Shown here: one piece after another, positions 7,468 through 17,673 of the stretch
How the letters are laid out: every line of letters begins with the position of its first letter
Numbering within the stretch: position 1 is the stretch's first letter
Source: Planctomycetota bacterium
Lineage (GTDB): Bacteria; Planctomycetota; UBA1135; GCA-002686595
NCBI GenBank assembly: GCA_002862085.1
Contig: PKCK01000061.1
Span: forward strand, 109,159-173,158
Length of the DNA: 64,000 nt
Direction of reading: 5' to 3'
Translations under genes and position numbers: made by a program
The notes under the pieces: model-generated
What the model saw: the letters and a program-made list of their open reading frames with translations, nothing else
Told to the model about the DNA's origin: nothing
The model's database searches: none

Positions 7468-10428
7468 TCACTTGATCGGGCGGGTGAAGTCGAGCACGAG
7501 GTTCTCGTCGCCGTTCGGCCCGAGGTTGAACTCCACCTGGATCATGCCCTGGGACCCGGTCCAGGTCTCCGCCCGGTACGTGCCCGGCATCAGGCCCTCG
7601 ACGCTGAAGGTCAGCTCGTCCGGGTCCACCGGGGTCCAGCCCTCCCCGCGTCCGCCGCCGGTGTCGACGCGGAAGAACAGACGGTCGCGGTTCGCGCCGT
7701 CGGGCGGGACGACGGTGCCCCTGCAAGGGACCGCGGGCTGGAGCTCCGCGACCAGGGTCTCGCCGGCGTCCCGCTCGCTGACCTCGAGGCGGACCGTTCC
7801 GTAGCCCTCCTTCGTCACCTGGACCGTGCGCTCGTCGCCGTCGGGCACGACGAAGCTCGCCAGGCCCTTCGCGTCCGTGGTCTTCTCGGTCCCGCCGCGC
7901 CAGCTGCGGCGCCCCTTGCCGCGCATCTTGACCTCCGCGCCGGGCACGGGCGCACCGGTCTCCTTGTCCACGACCGCGATCTGCACGCGCTGGTAGTTGA
8001 GATCGAGGTCGATCCGCGTGGTCTGCTCCGCCTGGGGACGCTTCCACTCGTCGTACACCTTCTGGTTCACGAGCTCACCGTCGTCCACCGGGACCGGACC
8101 CGTGATACGGATCCCGACGCGCTTCATCGTGGAGATCTGCGGCGTCTCGAACTCGCCGACCGAGTTGGTCTCGAGCACGAGCTCCTCCTCGAGCCCCCGG
8201 ACCTCCACCTTCAGCCCCGGGACCCCTGCTCCGTTGGCCGTGATCCGTCCGGCGAAGCTGCCGGTCGGCCCCTCGCCCTCCGGCGAGAGCTGCACGTCCA
8301 GGAAGTTGTCCTTCGCGACCTCCACCTCGACGGCGCGATCGTCGAGGACCTTCGGCTCCTTCTGATCGATGACGATCGAGATCGGGTCGCCCTGGAGCCA
8401 GCGCTCCATGATCGTCGCGCGGTACTTGCCCGGAGCGACTCCCGTGAAGCGGAAGCGTCCCTCCAGGTTGGTGAGCGCCGTGCGCGGCGGCGAGGTCATC
8501 TGCAGCTTCGGCCTCTCCTCCACGTGCCGCAGCGCGATCATGTAGAGCCCCGGCGGGTTCTCGCCGGCCCAGCTCACGCGCCCGGTCAGGGTGCACCGCG
8601 CAGGCAGCGCGACGGCCACGTCGATGGACCCGTCCACGAAGGCGAGGTCGTCGGCCACGTCCTCGTAGGAGCTGCCGTGCTCGGGGTGTTCGACCACGAC
8701 CGAGACGCCGCCGAAGAAGGAGCGGCCCGACTTCACGTCCTGGAGGAAGGTGCTCGACACCGGCCCGAGCTCGGCGACGCCCTCCTCGTCGGTGAAGCCC
8801 CCGGCGTACGAGCCCATGAAGGCGCCCTTCGGCCCCATGAGCATCGCGTGCGCCTGGGGGAGCAGCTCGCCGGTGGCCTCATCGGTGACCGTCACGCGGA
8901 TCACGTTGCCGCGCGTCATGGTGAGGGTCAGGCTGGTGCCGTCGCCGGTGTGCGTCACCTCGCCGAAGGCCGGGGCGTAGCCCGGAGCGCGGGCCTCGAC
9001 GCTCCAGTCGCCGTAGGTGACGTTGCCGACCTCGTAGTCGCCCGGCTCCACCTCCCGCGACTTGGCGGGCTCGGGGTCGAAGCCGTCGAACATGTTCATG
9101 ACGAGCATGGCCTCGACCATCTCGTTCTCACCGCCGGTCTCGGTGAAGCGCACGTCGCCGCCCCCGATGGGCTCGCCCTCCTCGTCGCGTAGCTTGACGA
9201 GCACCGGGGTCGCCGTGGCGAGCACGATGTCGACGACGTCGCCGACGCCGGCCGCCTCGGCCACGGTCCAGGTCTCGCTGCTCGTGCGCCTCGCGATGCC
9301 GAGCAGCCGCCCCTCCTCGGGGATGCCCTCGACGCTGTAGCGACCGGCCTCGTCGGTGACGCCAGCGGGCTGCATGAGACCCACCGGAACGAGGGGGTTG
9401 AGCGCGCCGGCCGAGACCTCGACGCCGGCGACGGGACGGCCGGCGCCGTCGGTGACCTTGCCGGTCACCTCGCGGCCGAAGAGCAACTCGAGCTCGCCGA
9501 CGTCCTTCTCCTCGCCCGCGGCGAGGTCGATGGGACCGAAGGGCGCGGCGACGTGCTTGGGGTAGTCCGCGCCACCGGAGACCGCGCCGGGCGTGACCCC
9601 CTCGAGGCGGAAGGTCCCGTCCGCGGCGGAGTAGGTCGTCGGGACGGGGAAGCGCTCGAGCACCTGGAAGGCGCGGCGCGGTATGTCGAAGGCCAGCTTG
9701 CGATCGTCTTCCTCACCGCCGGCCAGGACCGTGCCCTCACGCAGGTCGAGGACGCCGCTCTGGACGATCACCTCGGGGATCGGCAGCGCGCGGATCCGCG
9801 CGCCCGCGACGGGCTCGCCGTCCTCGTCGATGACCGTGCCGACCAGGGTCCCGAAGGCCGGGAGGACGATGTCGCCGACGTCGGTGAGCTCGCCGTGTTC
9901 GAGGGCGTGCTCGATGAAGCGAACCGTGGCGCGCCCGGTTCCCCGGCCGATGTTGAGCGCGTGATAAGCGGTCTGGCGCGCGTCGTCGAGGAGGAAGCGG
10001 CCCTCCTCGTCGGTGAAGGCCTCCCCGATCTCCGGGCTCTCGAGCCCCATGGCCGAGTGCTCCACCTTCATGATGCTCGAGAGGTCCACCTCGAGGAGCT
10101 CGACGCGCATCGCGACGACGGGGGTCCCGTCCTCCTCGACGATACGGCCGGTGACGCCGGCGAGCTTGCCCGCCCAGGGGTGCGCACCGTCGTCCAGGGC
10201 CCCGTCGCCCACGACGGCAGCGTCCACCGCCGCGCGATCGTCGTCGCCGTCGCCGTCGCCCACGCTGACGAGCTCCGCCGGTGCCGCCGGCTCCTCCGGC
10301 GCGTCCTGAGCATCCGTTCGGCCGAGGTCCTGGCCAGGAGGCGTCGAGGGCCCTCCGCCGATGATGAAGAAACCTGCGGCCGCGACGACGATCGCGGCCA
10401 GGACGAGGAGGGAGGCTTTGCTACGCAT
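7468..10428 (-). CDS. anchored protein of tandem carboxypeptidase-regulatory-like domains
   Basis: A 986-residue protein with an N-terminal membrane segment (residues ~5-25, LLVLAAIVVAAAGFFIIGG) lacking an obvious cleavage site, so probably a signal anchor, then a short acidic linker and about nine beta-sandwich repeats of the carboxypeptidase D regulatory type. Repeat openings are visible as VTGRIVEEDGTPV, LVGTVIDEDGEPVAGARI, VTGKVTDGAGRPVAGVEV, VLVKLRDEEGEPI, IRVTVTDEATGELL, FAGRITANGAGVPG and IAVVDKETGAPVPGAEV. Such domains are binding or scaffold modules; no catalytic domain is seen. Likely periplasmic. The gene is followed after 11 bases by the SenB-like glycosyltransferase, suggesting co-transcription. 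Confidence 0.85.
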   Translation of the reverse strand: MRSKASLLVLAAIVVAAAGFFIIGGGPSTPPGQDLGRTDAQDAPEEPAAPAELVSVGDGDGDDDRAAVDAAVVGDGALDDGAHPWAGKLAGVTGRIVEEDGTPVVAMRVELLEVDLSSIMKVEHSAMGLESPEIGEAFTDEEGRFLLDDARQTAYHALNIGRGTGRATVRFIEHALEHGELTDVGDIVLPAFGTLVGTVIDEDGEPVAGARIRALPIPEVIVQSGVLDLREGTVLAGGEEDDRKLAFDIPRRAFQVLERFPVPTTYSAADGTFRLEGVTPGAVSGGADYPKHVAAPFGPIDLAAGEEKDVGELELLFGREVTGKVTDGAGRPVAGVEVSAGALNPLVPVGLMQPAGVTDEAGRYSVEGIPEEGRLLGIARRTSSETWTVAEAAGVGDVVDIVLATATPVLVKLRDEEGEPIGGGDVRFTETGGENEMVEAMLVMNMFDGFDPEPAKSREVEPGDYEVGNVTYGDWSVEARAPGYAPAFGEVTHTGDGTSLTLTMTRGNVIRVTVTDEATGELLPQAHAMLMGPKGAFMGSYAGGFTDEEGVAELGPVSSTFLQDVKSGRSFFGGVSVVVEHPEHGSSYEDVADDLAFVDGSIDVAVALPARCTLTGRVSWAGENPPGLYMIALRHVEERPKLQMTSPPRTALTNLEGRFRFTGVAPGKYRATIMERWLQGDPISIVIDQKEPKVLDDRAVEVEVAKDNFLDVQLSPEGEGPTGSFAGRITANGAGVPGLKVEVRGLEEELVLETNSVGEFETPQISTMKRVGIRITGPVPVDDGELVNQKVYDEWKRPQAEQTTRIDLDLNYQRVQIAVVDKETGAPVPGAEVKMRGKGRRSWRGGTEKTTDAKGLASFVVPDGDERTVQVTKEGYGTVRLEVSERDAGETLVAELQPAVPCRGTVVPPDGANRDRLFFRVDTGGGRGEGWTPVDPDELTFSVEGLMPGTYRAETWTGSQGMIQVEFNLGPNGDENLVLDFTRPIK

Positions 10429-10471
10429 GGGATCCGGGCAGGGGACGGGCGCGCTCTACGAGGCGCGCCAC

Positions 10472-10495
10472 AGTGTATTTCGCGCCGGATCGCTC
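10472..10495 (-). promoter_or_regulatory. possible -10 region for the repeat-protein gene
   Basis: Reading the reverse strand, TACACT (10477-10472) sits in a locally A/T-richer patch about 45 bases before the ATG at 10428. A matching -35 hexamer at normal spacing is weak. Offered only because this is the one A/T-rich spot in the spacer. Confidence 0.25.
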
Positions 10496-10579
10496 TCGAG
10501 ATCCGGGGTCGGTGAAGCACCGTGCAGATCGGGCAGCCGATCGCAGACCGAGACGGTCGGCTGGCCGGCCCGGGCCCGC

Positions 10580-11329
10580 TCAGCTCGCCAGGAGGAAGGC
10601 TCCGTAAGCGGCGCTCGCGACGACCAGGAGCGCCCCGAGGCCGACCACGAGCTTCGAGGCTCCCCCGAGCTGCGCGATGTCGGTGCCCCCGCTGCGGGTC
10701 TTCGCGTACTGGAGGACCGGCCGCCCCGTCTCGTCGGAGACGCCTCCGCCGGTGGCGGGGCGCGTACTGGCGCCCACGGCCGCCTGGCGCCGCGCGGCGC
10801 GGTCCGCGCTCGCCCGCGCTCCCGCGCGATCGGGCGAGACCGCCTCGGCGGGCGACGGAGGCCGCGCCGGTGTCACCGGCGCCGCGATCGCTTCGTCCAG
10901 GTCGGCTCCGAACTCCAGTTCGAGTCCGTCGTCGTCGCTCGAGGACTCCGGCACGGGCGTCCCCGCGGACTCCTCCTCGAAGTCATCCGCGAACTCGAGG
11001 TCCTCCCCCGCCCCATCCGTCCCTGAGGCCTCCTCGGTGATCTCGTCCCTGAGACGGAGCTCGACGTCGCCCAGGACGAAGGTGTCGCCGTCGCGGACCT
11101 CTGCCTTACGGACCCGTTCGCCGCCGACGAACACGCCGTTGCTGGAGTCGAGGTCGACGACGCCCCAGACACCAGGTTCGGCCCGGGGCACGAGCCGCGC
11201 GTGACGCCGACTGATGGACGCCTCCGCGATGGTGACGTCGGCCTCCGAAGAGCGCCCGATCACCGACGTGCCCTCGAGATGGAACGACTCGCCGATGGAG
11301 GCGCCGGAGAGCACGAAGAGGCGAGCCAT
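10580..11329 (-). CDS. FHA-domain protein with C-terminal membrane anchor
   Basis: A 249-residue protein; the start at 11329 is chosen because it places the FHA fold right at the N-terminus (MARLFVLSG). Residues 1-90 are an FHA domain with the conserved GRSSEADV, SRRHARL and SSNGVF motifs, including the Arg, Ser, His and Asn positions that bind phosphothreonine. A long acidic, low-complexity linker (residues ~95-215) leads to a single C-terminal transmembrane helix (VVGLGALLVVASAAYGAFLLA). This makes it a tail-anchored protein with the sensor in the cytoplasm, probably reading Ser/Thr kinase signals. Divergent from the ABC ATPase gene with a 98-base spacer; no kinase is in the window. Confidence 0.85.
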   Translation of the reverse strand: MARLFVLSGASIGESFHLEGTSVIGRSSEADVTIAEASISRRHARLVPRAEPGVWGVVDLDSSNGVFVGGERVRKAEVRDGDTFVLGDVELRLRDEITEEASGTDGAGEDLEFADDFEEESAGTPVPESSSDDDGLELEFGADLDEAIAAPVTPARPPSPAEAVSPDRAGARASADRAARRQAAVGASTRPATGGGVSDETGRPVLQYAKTRSGGTDIAQLGGASKLVVGLGALLVVASAAYGAFLLAS

Positions 11330-11427
11330 GGGGCCGGATGATAGCGATTTCCGCGCCACGGCCGTCCGGGAGGCCGAGTGGACACCTGCTATCCTGGGCG
11401 TTGCAGAGCCTCTGCCACGAACACCCC

Positions 11428-12321
11428 ATGGTCCCCGCGCCCTCCCACGACGCGCCCGACATCGCCACCGGCCCGCGCGCGCTCGCTCTCCAGGTCCAAG
11501 GGCTCGTCCGCGTCTACCGCGTCGGACTGCGGCGTCGACCCCATGTCGCGCTGCGCGGCATCGACCTCGAGTTGGCTCCGGGCCGCACCATCGGCTTCGT
11601 GGGGCCGAACGGGTCCGGTAAGTCGACGCTGCTCCGCATCCTGGCGGGGGTGGATCGGCCCACCGCGGGCGCGGCTCGCGTCTTCGGGGCGCCGCCTTCC
11701 TCGAGGGCGGCGAGGGAGCGACTCTCCTACCTTCCCGACGGCGACCCCTTCCCTGGAGAATTGCAGGCGCTCGCCGCCCTCACCCTCGTGGCGCGGCTCC
11801 GGGGCTTCAGGGGCTTCAAGGCGAGGGCTCTGGCCGAGGAAGGGCTCGCCGCGGTCGAGCTGAGCGATCGCGCGGGCACCCGCCTGGGCGCCTTTTCCAG
11901 GGGCATGCATCGCCGCTTCGGCCTGGCCCAGGCATTCCTCGGCGCGCCTGACCTCGTGCTGCTCGACGAACCGACCGCGGGACTCGACGCCCCGGGCTTC
12001 GACGCCCTCGCCCGTCTGCTGGAGGCGGCCCGCATGCGGGGAGCGACCGTCGCACTGGCGAGCCACGTCCCCGCGGACCTCGTGGATCACTGCGACGAGG
12101 CCGTGCTCCTCGTCGACGGCGCGATCCAGGCCCGCGCGGACGCCCGCGAACTGCTCGGGGACCGCGATCTTTCGGAGCTCGTCATCAGGGGCGGCGCCGA
12201 ATCCGCCGCGCGCGCGGGGGAGATCCTAAAGGCGGCCGGCATCGAGGTCACCAGCGCAGCGCCCGCGCGCCGCTCCCTCGCGGACCTCTATCGAGGCTCG
12301 GGCTGGGAGCGCGACCGTTGA
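11428..12321 (+). CDS. ABC transporter ATP-binding protein
   Basis: A 297-residue ATPase; the ATG at 11428 is preferred because residues before it in the longer frame are not family-like. Walker A is GPNGSGKST, the signature loop is degenerate (FSRGMHRRFGLA in place of LSGGQ), and Walker B is LVLLDEPTAGLD, followed by SHVPAD as the switch region. Size and C-terminal extension fit the ABC-2/CcmA-like exporter ATPases. The stop overlaps the TTG start of the next gene (membrane protein) by 4 bases, so the two almost certainly form a transporter. A TATCCT-like hexamer at 11390-11395 could be its -10. Confidence 0.9.
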   Translation: MVPAPSHDAPDIATGPRALALQVQGLVRVYRVGLRRRPHVALRGIDLELAPGRTIGFVGPNGSGKSTLLRILAGVDRPTAGAARVFGAPPSSRAARERLSYLPDGDPFPGELQALAALTLVARLRGFRGFKARALAEEGLAAVELSDRAGTRLGAFSRGMHRRFGLAQAFLGAPDLVLLDEPTAGLDAPGFDALARLLEAARMRGATVALASHVPADLVDHCDEAVLLVDGAIQARADARELLGDRDLSELVIRGGAESAARAGEILKAAGIEVTSAAPARRSLADLYRGSGWERDR

Positions 12322-13394
12322 GCATCGGACTCACCCTGCTGTCGGCAAGACGGGTGACTCGGCCCGTCGTGGCGGCCGTCGTCTTGGTGGCTGCAGCTCT
12401 ACCCCTGCTGGACCCAGCGGAGACGCGCCTCGAGGGGCTACCGGCGGCGCTCCAAGTCACCGAGACCGGCGCGGCCTCGACCGGCTGGATCGCCGCCCTG
12501 CTGGTCGCGACCGCCTGGGCCGCGACGAGCGGCGCACGGCTGGTCCAGCGCTGGTACGACGGAGAATCGGCGTGGCTCGCGCCGACCCGGCCCACGCGCC
12601 TCGCCCTGGCAGCGGCAGGCGTCCTCGGGATCTCCCTGGGCAGCGCCGCGCTGGCCCTTCCCCCCATGGTCCCCTTCGCGATCCTGCCAGCGGAAGGTGC
12701 TGACCCCCTGCTCGAGCGGGAGCTCGCAGCGGGCCCCCAGCGCTCTGTGGTGCTGGCACCGGGCGACACTTCGGGGATCGCGCTCCCGCCCGTGTCCGTC
12801 GTCGCGGCGCATCGGCTGCGCGTGCGCCTGATGCCGACCGTCGGCGGCCTCGGCGCAACGACGGACGCGAGGCTGACGGTCCGGGACGCCGAAGGTGATG
12901 CAGCCTCGACCGATACGGTTTTCGTAGGCGGCCGTCGGTGGGCGGAGTTCCCCCTGCCTCCAGGCGGAGAGCTGCTCGTCGTGACGAACGTCGGCGAGGG
13001 GGCCCTCGCCGTGCTCGGGCCGCAGCCGGTCGAGATCTGGCGCCCCTCGGACGCCTTCGCAGGGGGGCACCTGCGCGCCGCGGCGCTCGCGGCCCTCTGG
13101 GTGGCAGCGATCGGCGCTTTGGCTGCGGCCGCGGGCGCATGGGTGACGCCTCCCATCGCGGGGCTGCTGACGATCGCTGCGGCCCTCCTCGCCGCGACCG
13201 GTGCCACGGGCGGCGTACCGGCCCTCTCGCTCCTCGCAGCCGAGCTCGGGCGCGGGCTCGACGCACTCGGAGAGGGCCGCGCGCCGTCTCGCCCTGGAGC
13301 CGGGGCACTGGGGACCGCCGTCGCGACGATCGCCCTCGCCTCCCTGACCGTTGCCCCTGCCCTGTCGCGCTGGCACCGGGAGGGTCGTCGATGA
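12318..13394 (+). CDS. polytopic membrane protein, probable ABC partner
   Basis: A 358-residue protein with a TTG start overlapping the ATPase stop (TTGA). I count about six hydrophobic segments: residues ~15-33, 52-70, 95-115, then a ~110-residue exported beta-rich stretch, and three more helices (LAALWVAAIGALAAAAGAW, IAGLLTIAAALLAATG, TAVATIALASLTVAPAL). It does not show a standard ABC-2 permease signature that I recognise, but position and coupling make it the likely permease or membrane subunit. The stop overlaps the next gene's ATG by 4 bases, giving a tight three-gene operon. Confidence 0.7.
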   Translation: MSIGLTLLSARRVTRPVVAAVVLVAAALPLLDPAETRLEGLPAALQVTETGAASTGWIAALLVATAWAATSGARLVQRWYDGESAWLAPTRPTRLALAAAGVLGISLGSAALALPPMVPFAILPAEGADPLLERELAAGPQRSVVLAPGDTSGIALPPVSVVAAHRLRVRLMPTVGGLGATTDARLTVRDAEGDAASTDTVFVGGRRWAEFPLPPGGELLVVTNVGEGALAVLGPQPVEIWRPSDAFAGGHLRAAALAALWVAAIGALAAAAGAWVTPPIAGLLTIAAALLAATGATGGVPALSLLAAELGRGLDALGEGRAPSRPGAGALGTAVATIALASLTVAPALSRWHREGRR

Positions 13395-14017
13395 GGCTTC
13401 TGCTCCTCGCCGCAGGCCTCCTTTCCCTCGCTGCCGCCGCGGCGCTCGGCGCGGACGCGGGATTCGGGCTGCCGTCCGAGGACCGCAGCTCCATGTCGCG
13501 GCTCCAGCGACTCGCTGGCCCCCTGGGGTCGGCCGCGGCGAGTGTCCAGTGGATGCGCTTCACCCTGACCGTCCACTCCGGCGATGGGACCCGGGCGCTG
13601 GCGACGGGCCAGTCGGCCCTGGCCATGGATCCCTTGGCTCCCGACGGCTGGCAGCTCCTCGCCCATCACCTCGCCTTCGAGCGCGGATCGTCGGTCGAGG
13701 CCGCGAAAGAGGGGGACCGACGGGCTTGGATCGAGGCCGGGTTGGACTTGCTCGAAGAGGGAGCAGAGGTGTCCCGGTTCCCCGGAGTTCTGCTCTATGA
13801 CATGGCCCTCGTGGCCCTCTTCTTCGGGACGCTGGCCGAAGAGGACCGGCCATGGCCTGGGTGTCAGGAGGAGCTCGTGATGCGCGCGATCGCGGGCTTC
13901 CGCGGTGCGGCGGCCGCCGGTCACTCGGCGGGACCGCGGGCTCTCGCTGACGCGCTCGAGATGGCGCAGCAGCTGGGGATCGCGACGGAGAACCGCGGAG
14001 AGAATCCGGGACGCTGA
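13391..14017 (+). CDS. secreted or anchored helical-repeat protein of the ABC operon
   Basis: A 208-residue protein; the ATG at 13391 overlaps the upstream TGA (ATGA) and is followed by a clean signal sequence (LLLLAAGLLSLAAAAALGADA). The mature part is alpha-helical with alanine-rich pairs such as TRALATGQSALAMDPLAPDGWQLLAHHLAFE and ALADALEMAQQLG, in the style of TPR-like repeats, but I cannot assign a family. Third gene of the coupled ATPase-membrane protein-this protein operon, so a periplasmic accessory or substrate-handling role is a reasonable inference. DedA follows after 45 bases and could be read from the same transcript. Confidence 0.7.
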   Translation: MRLLLLAAGLLSLAAAAALGADAGFGLPSEDRSSMSRLQRLAGPLGSAAASVQWMRFTLTVHSGDGTRALATGQSALAMDPLAPDGWQLLAHHLAFERGSSVEAAKEGDRRAWIEAGLDLLEEGAEVSRFPGVLLYDMALVALFFGTLAEEDRPWPGCQEELVMRAIAGFRGAAAAGHSAGPRALADALEMAQQLGIATENRGENPGR

Positions 14018-14062
14018 CCCCGAAGCGGACGCGGAAGGCCCCGCGCTGCTAGTCTCGCCGCC

Positions 14063-14740
14063 GTGGATCTGTCGCCCGAACTCCCGATGCTGCTGATCGA
14101 GGCGCAGAGCACGCTCTCGCGCTTCTTCTCCGAGTTCGGCTATCTCGCGCCCTTCACGGTCCTCGTTCTCTGCGGCTTCGGCTTCCCGCTCCCCGAGGAG
14201 GTCACGATGCTGGGCTCGGGGTTCCTTCTCTACCAGGGAAGGGTCGAGGGTCTCGCGATCCTGGGTGTGTGCTTCACCGCGACGCTCATCGGCGATTCCG
14301 TCCCCTACTGGCTCGGGCGGATCTACGGGCGGAAGGCCCTGCAGATCAAGGCGGTCCGGCGGGTCCTGCATCCCGAGCGGCTCAACAACATCGAGCGGCG
14401 ATTCCGGCGCAACGACACGCGCGCCGTCTTCGTGTGCCGTTTCCTCCCCGGGCTCCGACTGCCCGCCTGGTTCACCGCGGGGACTCTCGGGATGAGCTAC
14501 ACGCGCTTCCTCGCCGTGGACGCCGCCGGCGCCGCGATCATGACGCCGCTCTTCATCTGGCTCGGCTTCGCCTCGGGGGAGAAGATCGCAGAGCTGGAGG
14601 CGACCGTGGAGAACCTCCACCAGATCCTCGGCTTCGTCGTCCTGGGCCTGGCGGTGGTCCTCCTGGTCCGCATGACGATCTCGAGCCGCGTGGCGCGGAG
14701 CGAGCGAGGCCCCGAGCCACCGGACGGCGACCGGCCCTGA
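14063..14740 (+). CDS. DedA family membrane protein
   Basis: A 225-residue protein with a GTG start. It shows the DedA/SNARE-associated pattern: LVLCGFGFPLPEEVTMLGSGFLL with the membrane-embedded proline/glutamate motif, GDSVPYWLGRIYGRKAL, and FVCRFLPGLRLPAWFTAGTLGMSYTRF with the conserved F-x-R-x3-G-x-R segment. DedA proteins include flippases of undecaprenyl phosphate and phosphatidylethanolamine; which lipid is handled here cannot be told. Five to six hydrophobic segments are visible. Likely inner membrane, 45 bases downstream of the ABC operon. Confidence 0.88.
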   Translation: MDLSPELPMLLIEAQSTLSRFFSEFGYLAPFTVLVLCGFGFPLPEEVTMLGSGFLLYQGRVEGLAILGVCFTATLIGDSVPYWLGRIYGRKALQIKAVRRVLHPERLNNIERRFRRNDTRAVFVCRFLPGLRLPAWFTAGTLGMSYTRFLAVDAAGAAIMTPLFIWLGFASGEKIAELEATVENLHQILGFVVLGLAVVLLVRMTISSRVARSERGPEPPDGDRP

Positions 14741-14874
14741 GGGCAGCGGAGCGGTCCCCGACCGCCCCCGCCAGGACGATCCGCGGACAGCGTCAACCCA
14801 CCGCGGACGAACCCCGGAAACGCCCTTCCGAGGGAAGGAATCGGGGCCTCGCGGCGACGAGGAGCCAGCGGTCG

Positions 14875-14902
14875 TTGACCCCGGGCGGACCCTCACTAAT
14901 CT
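14875..14902 (+). promoter_or_regulatory. candidate sigma-70-type promoter for the pyrophosphatase gene
   Basis: TTGACC (14875-14880) and TAATCT (14897-14902) are separated by 16 bases, in the 313-base spacer between DedA and the pyrophosphatase (14741-15053). The implied start near 14909 would give a leader of about 145 bases. I see no gene or clear riboswitch fold in the rest of the spacer. Confidence 0.5.
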
Positions 14903-15053
14903 ATTGGCCCCGAAACACGGCGGAAGGGCCGCGCCCGCGATCCCCGCCGAACAGCGTCGCCGAGGGGCCCTTGAGGCTGCTCCGGCGACCCGACCTATTC
15001 CCTCCCCAAGCCCGCGCGCGACCCTCTGGACCGGGCCGCGCCCCAAGCAGCCC

Positions 15054-17120
<2,067 letters not shown>

Positions 17121-17152
17121 CCCTCCGTTCCGCAGAACTCGCGCAGTCGCTC

Positions 17153-17168
17153 AAGGAGCCCCGTCATC
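17153..17168 (+). promoter_or_regulatory. Shine-Dalgarno site that decides an ATC start for rsfS
   Basis: AAGGAG (17153-17158) lies 7 bases before ATC (17166-17168). No ATG, GTG, TTG or CTG occurs in this frame between the hppA stop and the GTG at 17235, which would cut off the conserved N-terminal helix. The site therefore points to initiation at ATC. Confidence 0.6.
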
Positions 17169-17546
17169 GATACGAAGACCCTCGCCGCCACGGTCGCCAC
17201 GATCCTGGAAGAGAAGAAGGGCGTCGATCTCGTCGTGTACGACGTCGGCGACACCATCAAGGTGGTGGACTACTTCGTCGTCGTGACCGGGACCTCGCGG
17301 CCGCACGTGCGGGCGATGTACGAGGACGTGCACCACAGGCTCAAGCGCCTCGGTGAGCGGCACAGCCGCGCCGAGGGCGCTGACCTCGGCTGGTGGGTGC
17401 TGGTCGACTACTCGGACGTCGTCGTCCACATCCAGCAGGACGAGGCCCGCGACTACTACGGCCTCGACGACCTGTACGGTGATTGCCCCAAGCTCGACTG
17501 GCACGACGTGCCGGTGGGCGACACGGGCGCCCTGACGGACGCCTGA
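17166..17546 (+). CDS. rsfS: ribosomal silencing factor RsfS (DUF143), probable ATC start
   Basis: A 126-residue protein that in this family binds ribosomal protein uL14 and blocks joining of the 30S and 50S subunits in starvation. The fold is clear: [16 protein letters not shown], the hallmark [17 protein letters not shown], then [30 protein letters not shown]. From ATC at 17166 the N-terminus has the normal length and helix ([17 protein letters not shown]); from the first standard start (GTG 17235) it would lose 23 conserved residues. A strong Shine-Dalgarno sequence precedes the ATC. It sits 45 bases after hppA in the same frame and is followed by a strong hairpin, so hppA-rsfS is likely one transcript. 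Confidence 0.88.
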   Translation: MDTKTLAATVATILEEKKGVDLVVYDVGDTIKVVDYFVVVTGTSRPHVRAMYEDVHHRLKRLGERHSRAEGADLGWWVLVDYSDVVVHIQQDEARDYYGLDDLYGDCPKLDWHDVPVGDTGALTDA

Positions 17547-17567
17547 TCGCCGGAAGCCGGTTCGAGA

Positions 17568-17612
17568 GAGAGCGCCCGCGCAGCCCCTCCCAGGGGCTGC
17601 GCGGGCGCTCTC
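17568..17612 (+). terminator. 21-bp perfect hairpin after rsfS
   Basis: Arms 17568-17588 and 17592-17612 are perfectly complementary over 21 bp with a 3-base loop (CCC). There is no U-run after it, as often in GC-rich genomes. It lies 21 bases after the rsfS stop and is the likely end of the hppA-rsfS transcript. Confidence 0.75.
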
Positions 17613-17673
17613 CTTCGGGAGTCTCCCCGAGATCGGATTCAGCCTGTGGAGCGCTCCGGCTCACTGACCGATA

